Positions 6,177 through 10,277 of a stretch of 10,277 bases of DNA are shown piece by piece. Position numbers and translations under genes: made by a program. Source of the stretch: an uncultured Eubacteriales bacterium. Its GTDB lineage: Bacteria > Bacillota > Clostridia > Oscillospirales > Oscillospiraceae. The stretch's first letter is position 1. Each line of letters starts with the position of its first letter. The stretch is from positions 1 through 10,277 of the forward strand of contig CAJKNS010000069.1 of the NCBI GenBank assembly GCA_905201305.1, read 5' to 3'. Below the pieces are notes generated by a model. That model made no database searches. It was not told the origin of the DNA and saw only the letters and a list, made by a program, of their open reading frames with translations.

Positions 6177-8537
6177 TTAAGGAACGATAGAAACCTGAAA
6201 ATCGATGGTGACGTCAGGTACGCCGGGGGCGGAAACGGTCAGGCTCCCCTGCCCTTCCCTGCCCAGGGACTTTACATAGGTTCCGCCCATGCCACCCTTG
6301 AGAGAGATGATACTGGGACCGATTAGCGCGATATCTCCGCTGACGGAGAGCTGCATCGGCTCCTGGTAGAACGGCAGCAGATTGCCGCAGTCGCTTCTGG
6401 CTTCGATTCGGACGGCTGCAACATCGTAGGTATGCCGTTCTGTCAAATGGATGTGAGAGGGATTCAGCCGAAGCTGTACCTGCTCTGTGGGCTGGCGGGT
6501 AATCACGCTGACCACCTTTCCGTACTTGACTGCCTCAAACCGATAGCTGGTGGCGCTTTGCCCCCAGTTGCCGATATATTTGCCATAATACACGGCGATT
6601 TCCCCGGGGGTGATGCCATAGCAGCTTTGGCACTGAGCTTGCAGCTCCAGAATTTCCTGGGGCAATGTCTGGAGCCCATAGCGGTTGGCAGCAAGCAGGA
6701 TTTCCTTCACCGCATGAGCGGCATCCTCAGGAAGACCGGCGTCTTCCTGCAGCTGATTGCCCACAAAATCATCGATGAGAATGGGACCGTGGGGCATATT
6801 CCGGTAGGGCGACTGGTCAAATTCCGCAATAAACCGTCCGTTTTTGTAAAGCCTTACGGAATCGGCGTTGGTGATGGCATAGATATCGCCAATGACGCCG
6901 GCAGGATGCTCGCCGATGTCCATGGACGAGGAAAGCTCCAGCACCGGGTAATTCTCCTGCTGGGCGGCATAGAGATATCCGGCGAGCTTGCGGTTCCGGA
7001 ACATATCCATCACGCCGTGATAGCAGATTCGGTCCCCGCTGCCAAAGTCCTTATGGGTGTTATAGTCAAACATGCACCAGCCAAAGCCGCCTGCAATATC
7101 CTCCTGACCGTAATAGGCGTCCACCACTGCGGCATGGCGCAGCATATGCTCCAGCCGATGGGCTTCAGTATCAAAGGACTTGGTGGGGAACATATGACCG
7201 TTATATTCCGAAATCAGATAGCCCTTTTCCATATCCGGCGTGACCTGTGCCTTGGGCAGACAGCCGCTGCCGGTGCCGTTGTAGGAGAAATCATTGAAGG
7301 CATAGACATCCTCCAGCAGACTGCTGTTTTGCAGATAGCGGACGCCGCTGGTGGGTCGGGTGGAATCCAGGCTGTGGGCAACGCGATTGGTTTCCATATA
7401 CAGCGCATCGTTGTCCACTGACTCGTTGATTCGAACGCCCCAGAGGAAAATGGAGGGGTGGTTTCGGTACTGGGTTACCATCTCCCGGGTGTTCTCCACT
7501 GCCTGCCATGCCTTGTCGCCGATATGCTGCCAACCGGGAATTTCGGTGAATACCAGCAGTCCCAGCTCATCGCACCGATCCAGAAAATGATGGGACTGGG
7601 GGTAATGCGAGGTGCGCACGGCATTGCAGCCCAGCTCGTTTTTCAGCAGGTCGGCGTCGTATTTCTGCATGGATTCCGGCATGGCATAGCCCACATAGGG
7701 ATAGCTCTGGTGACGGTCAAGCCCCCGGAGCTTGATTTTTTCGCCGCTCACATACAGACCGTCGGACTTGAAATCCACCTGACGGAAGCCGATACGGTCA
7801 TCCCTCAGGTCAACCACCGTATCCTCCACCAAAAGCTCGGTCCGGAGCACATAGAGATTGGGATGCTCCGGGGACCAGAGCGAGACATTGTGGAGCAGGT
7901 AACGGCTGTGGTCCTGCGGCAGCTGCGCCACCAGAGAACCGTCCAGCCGATGAAGGCTTTGGCGAATATGGCAGGGCTGCTCCTGGCATGCGGGGGAAAC
8001 ATAGACCTCACAATCCATGCGTACGCCGTCATCGGTGAGCTGGATTTTCGGAAAAACGTCACGGATATGGCAGGGATCCTGTACGTCCAGATAGACCTCC
8101 CGATACAGTCCGCCGTAGGTCATGTAGTCGATCACATTTCCAAAGGGCGGAATGTTCAGATCCTCCCGGCTGCTGAGCCGCACGGTCAGGAGATTATCTT
8201 CCTCCGTGAGCCTGCCGGTAAGATCCACGGTAAAGGCGGTGTAGCCGCAGCTGTGCTCCCCAATCAGTTCACCGTTCAGGAATACCTGCGCCTGATGTGC
8301 CGCGCCCAAAAAGGTCAGCCGGAGGCTCTTCCCCTCCCACTCTGGAGTATGGGGAATCATTCGCTGGTAGCAGGAGATTTTCTGATAGAGCTTTTCGTCA
8401 AAGTAGTTGTATGGTGTCTCCGCGACCGTATGGGGCAGACGTACCTCTATGCCCTGGGTTCCGGTCATAGGCAGATGGCGCATTTCCTCCTGATATTCCG
8501 GAGAAAACATCCAGGAATCGTTCCAATGAATCCGCAT
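6177..8537 (-). CDS. Glycoside hydrolase family 2, LacZ-like beta-galactosidase family
   Basis: The protein has 786 residues. Domains in order: jelly-roll sugar-binding domain (about 1-155), Ig-like sandwich (about 160-255), TIM-barrel (about 258-530) and C-terminal Ig-like domains resembling DUF4982 and the GH2 C5 type (about 545-786). Motifs follow LacZ: RGLDRHQSYP (271-280), NAVRTSHYP (305-312 or so), acid/base E372 in RINES, and nucleophile E444 in ISEYNGHM. It is a retaining exo-beta-glycosidase. Beta-galactosidase is the best guess, because the EYxxHM region is LacZ-like and I see no clear glucuronidase Asn-x-Lys motif. The real substrate is uncertain. There is no signal peptide, so it acts in the cytoplasm. 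AAGGGAG lies before the ATG, and the upstream deacetylase stops 16 bases away, so the two are cotranscribed. No sugar transporter is visible in the window. Confidence 0.92.
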   Translation of the reverse strand: MRIHWNDSWMFSPEYQEEMRHLPMTGTQGIEVRLPHTVAETPYNYFDEKLYQKISCYQRMIPHTPEWEGKSLRLTFLGAAHQAQVFLNGELIGEHSCGYTAFTVDLTGRLTEEDNLLTVRLSSREDLNIPPFGNVIDYMTYGGLYREVYLDVQDPCHIRDVFPKIQLTDDGVRMDCEVYVSPACQEQPCHIRQSLHRLDGSLVAQLPQDHSRYLLHNVSLWSPEHPNLYVLRTELLVEDTVVDLRDDRIGFRQVDFKSDGLYVSGEKIKLRGLDRHQSYPYVGYAMPESMQKYDADLLKNELGCNAVRTSHYPQSHHFLDRCDELGLLVFTEIPGWQHIGDKAWQAVENTREMVTQYRNHPSIFLWGVRINESVDNDALYMETNRVAHSLDSTRPTSGVRYLQNSSLLEDVYAFNDFSYNGTGSGCLPKAQVTPDMEKGYLISEYNGHMFPTKSFDTEAHRLEHMLRHAAVVDAYYGQEDIAGGFGWCMFDYNTHKDFGSGDRICYHGVMDMFRNRKLAGYLYAAQQENYPVLELSSSMDIGEHPAGVIGDIYAITNADSVRLYKNGRFIAEFDQSPYRNMPHGPILIDDFVGNQLQEDAGLPEDAAHAVKEILLAANRYGLQTLPQEILELQAQCQSCYGITPGEIAVYYGKYIGNWGQSATSYRFEAVKYGKVVSVITRQPTEQVQLRLNPSHIHLTERHTYDVAAVRIEARSDCGNLLPFYQEPMQLSVSGDIALIGPSIISLKGGMGGTYVKSLGREGQGSLTVSAPGVPDVTIDFQVSIVP

Positions 8538-8553
8538 AATAAAGCTCCCTTCG

Positions 8554-10188
8554 TCAGTTGTTGATATGGTGGTGTGCCGGTGGGCTGTTGTAGTTCAGGG
8601 GCAGGAAGGTATAGCCGTTGTCCAGTCCCCACTGAATGATCTGCTCCACTGCATTTACACTGAATTGCTTGATGTCGTGCTGGAGCACCACCGAAACGTT
8701 ATGCTGTTGAATACCAGAAATGACGTTGTCTACCACCTGCTGGGTATCAGTCGTCTCCCCTGCATCTCCGCTGGACACATTCCAGTCAAAGTATTGATAG
8801 CCGCGGTTCTGGACCTCCTGGGTCAGGGTGGTCATAAGTCCGGGGGTGATATTGGAGACGGTGTTGGAGCTGCCGCCAGGAAAACGAATGATACTGGTGG
8901 ACTCGCCGGTCTGGGCAACAATGACCTCCTGCATGGCTTCCAGGTCCTCGAAATAGGCGTCCTCGCTGGCATAGATTTTATTATAGTCATGGCAGTAGGT
9001 GTGGATCCCGATGGCGTGTCCGGCAGCGTATTCCTGATAGATCAGATCCTGATATTTGGAGTTGGAATTGGTGACGAAAAACGTCGCTTTGACATTGTAT
9101 TTCGCCAGCACGTCCAAAAGCTGCTGGGTATAGGGACCGGGACCGTCGTCAAAGGTCAGGTACACCACCTTGTCGCCGGGATTTTCCGGAGGCTGCTTGA
9201 CATGCACCAGCCGCTGAGCAGTACCGGTGTTTCCGGCGGAGTCTGTTACGCTGTAGGTAATGGTGTAATCTCCGGGGGTGCCGGGGTCTACGCTGCCCTC
9301 CGTGGTAACGGACGCGGTGAGGTCGCCATCACCGGTGTCCTGGGCGGCATAGCCGGGATCGGTGAAGTTCTCGCCGGATTGAATGGTCATTTCTCCGCTG
9401 CCGCTGAGAGTAATCACCGGAGGTGTGGTGTCTACATACACAAGAGAACGCTGCACCGTGGCAGTATTGCCGTGGGCATCAGTGGCAGTGTAGTTGATGA
9501 CGTCTTCGCCCTGGGTCACGGTGACCTGGTCGGTGATATCGCCGTCGCAGTCGTCGATGGCGGTATAGCCCGGCTCCTGCATCTCGGTTCCCTTCTCTAC
9601 GGTAAGCGGATTGTCGCCTGACAGGGTAATCACAGGGGCAGTCCGGTCGTCATAGACAATTTTACGTTCTGCGGTAGCCGTATTGCCGGAGGAATCGGTG
9701 ACGGAATAGTATACCACGCCGTCCCTTTCCTCGCTGGTGACCTGATCGGTGAGATCGCCGTCATAATTGTCGGTGGCGGTGAAGCCTTCCTCTTCATAGG
9801 GGTGACCGGGAAGCGTATAGGCGTCCGGATCGGATTTCAGCGTGATTTCCGGTGGGGTATCGTCGATGACCTGAACGGTACGTTTTGCTTCACCGCGGAA
9901 GCCCAGCACATGGGCGGAATAGCGAATGGTATAGGTGGTCAGGGTATCAGTTTCAATGAGCGCCTGTTCGTCCTCCACCGGCACGGAAATTTTGATAAAA
10001 TGCAGCCCGGTCAGCCAGGCGTCAGCCCCGGCGTCGGTATAGGGTTCCCGATATGCAACCTGCATATCCGCTTCGCCTCGGGGAACAACGGTGACCTTCC
10101 AGTCTCCAAAGAAATAGATTCCTAGCGTCAGCAGACACAGCGCCAGAACAACGCTGCCGGTGATGATCCATGGCTTTTTATGTTTCAC
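8554..10188 (-). CDS. Membrane-anchored polysaccharide deacetylase with DUF5011-like repeats
   Basis: Numbered from GTG 10188 (544 residues). One membrane helix at about 7-27 places the rest outside the cell. Then follows one degenerate and three clear Ig-like DUF5011-type repeats (about 110-181, 182-252 and 253-331), each with PxITL, a DGDLT or DGDIT turn and a DSxGNT ending. The C-terminal NodB deacetylase domain (about 340-531) has all five motifs: TFDDGP with D347 and D348, the metal histidines H396 and H400 in HTYCH, R435 in RFPGG, D468/N470 in DWN, and H504 in LQHD. It should remove acetyl groups from a cell-surface glycan such as peptidoglycan GlcNAc or an exopolysaccharide, with the repeats as a stalk. 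The frame continues upstream to a GTG at 10236, but AAGAAGG lies 8 bases before GTG 10188 and nothing precedes the other. The glycoside hydrolase follows. Confidence 0.93.
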   Translation of the reverse strand: MKHKKPWIITGSVVLALCLLTLGIYFFGDWKVTVVPRGEADMQVAYREPYTDAGADAWLTGLHFIKISVPVEDEQALIETDTLTTYTIRYSAHVLGFRGEAKRTVQVIDDTPPEITLKSDPDAYTLPGHPYEEEGFTATDNYDGDLTDQVTSEERDGVVYYSVTDSSGNTATAERKIVYDDRTAPVITLSGDNPLTVEKGTEMQEPGYTAIDDCDGDITDQVTVTQGEDVINYTATDAHGNTATVQRSLVYVDTTPPVITLSGSGEMTIQSGENFTDPGYAAQDTGDGDLTASVTTEGSVDPGTPGDYTITYSVTDSAGNTGTAQRLVHVKQPPENPGDKVVYLTFDDGPGPYTQQLLDVLAKYNVKATFFVTNSNSKYQDLIYQEYAAGHAIGIHTYCHDYNKIYASEDAYFEDLEAMQEVIVAQTGESTSIIRFPGGSSNTVSNITPGLMTTLTQEVQNRGYQYFDWNVSSGDAGETTDTQQVVDNVISGIQQHNVSVVLQHDIKQFSVNAVEQIIQWGLDNGYTFLPLNYNSPPAHHHINN

Positions 10189-10196
10189 AGAACTAA

Positions 10197-10203
10197 CCTT
10201 CTT
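10197..10203 (-). promoter_or_regulatory. Ribosome binding site deciding the deacetylase start
   Basis: AAGAAGG on the minus strand lies 8 bases before GTG 10188, giving a protein that begins VKHKKPW just ahead of its membrane helix. The upstream GTG at 10236 has no comparable site. Confidence 0.6.
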
Positions 10204-10251
10204 CCATCCATGAAATGTTCTTAGGCAATACCGCACAAATCGGCAAGAGAG

Positions 10252-10275
10252 TCTGACGAGAGATTTTTCGTCAGA
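10252..10275. repeat. Inverted repeat upstream of the deacetylase gene
   Basis: TCTGACGA (10252-10259) and TCGTCAGA (10268-10275) are perfect 8-base inverted arms with an 8-base spacer. No T-run follows on the minus strand. It could be an operator, a leader hairpin, or part of a terminator for a gene beyond the right edge. Confidence 0.5.
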
Positions 10276-10277
10276 AA

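Noticed and set aside
6432..7421. Long open frame on the plus strand opposite the glycoside hydrolase
   Set aside because: It lies fully antisense to a well-supported gene, has no ribosome binding site of note and gives no recognisable protein. Strand-symmetric codon bias at moderately high GC keeps it open.
7458..8564. 368-codon plus-strand open frame
   Set aside because: It is antisense to conserved GH2 motifs, with no plausible start context and no domain.
8566..9621. 351-codon glycine- and valine-rich plus-strand open frame
   Set aside because: It is antisense to the deacetylase and its Ig-like repeats. The apparent internal repeats mirror the repeats of the real gene.
9180..9870. Possible DNA tandem repeat or CRISPR-like array
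   Set aside because: The periodicity of about 220 bases is the coding of diverged Ig-like protein domains. There are no identical short repeats with unique spacers.

Overview
The window comes from a spore-forming, fairly GC-rich member of the Clostridia. The best guess is an Oscillospiraceae/Ruminococcaceae-type gut Firmicute. The basis is a cotJ spore-coat operon, a CwlD-type amidase, a BceRS-like two-component system, strong AGGAGG-type ribosome binding sites and Firmicutes-style intrinsic terminators. No tRNA, rRNA, insertion sequence, phage gene or CRISPR array is visible, so this looks like ordinary chromosome. Nearly every base is assigned to a gene or a short intergenic signal.

Layout, left to right. 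(1) Positions 1-3650 are all on the minus strand. Transcription runs from a five-segment membrane protein of unknown function (3650-3027), through a hairpin, to a CwlD-like N-acetylmuramoyl-L-alanine amidase (2981-2211). It continues with radA (2254-880), an OmpR-family response regulator (876-202) and the start of its sensor kinase (183 to beyond the left edge). (2) Positions 3651-3796 are a divergent promoter region. (3) Positions 3797-4924 on the plus strand hold a two-gene spore-coat operon: CotJA and CotJB in one continuous reading frame, then the manganese-catalase-like CotJC. (4) A shared terminator at 4934-4971 lies between this operon and a convergent minus-strand lipoprotein gene of unknown function (6013-4979). 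(5) Positions 6128-10188 are a minus-strand gene pair ending in a clear terminator. The first is a membrane-anchored polysaccharide deacetylase with DUF5011-type Ig-like repeats, the second a cytoplasmic LacZ-like family 2 glycoside hydrolase.

How the genes fit together. CwlD (spore cortex muramic-lactam formation in Bacillus) and CotJ (spore coat) are both sporulation products, transcribed away from the shared intergenic region near 3.7 kb, with the membrane protein gene between that region and cwlD. RadA and the BceRS-like pair follow cwlD with almost no spacing, so they are probably cotranscribed with it. The deacetylase and glycoside hydrolase appear to form a separate carbohydrate-acting operon.

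The most notable points are three. First, reading-frame anomalies occur at both ends of the cwlD-radA junction: radA is split over two frames near 2075-2090, and the cwlD C-terminus looks out of frame after about 2300. Second, a terminator-like hairpin covers the cwlD ribosome binding site and overlaps a sigma-E-like promoter. Third, CotJA and CotJB are fused. I see no convincing wholly new system; the remaining novelty lies in two genes I could not identify.
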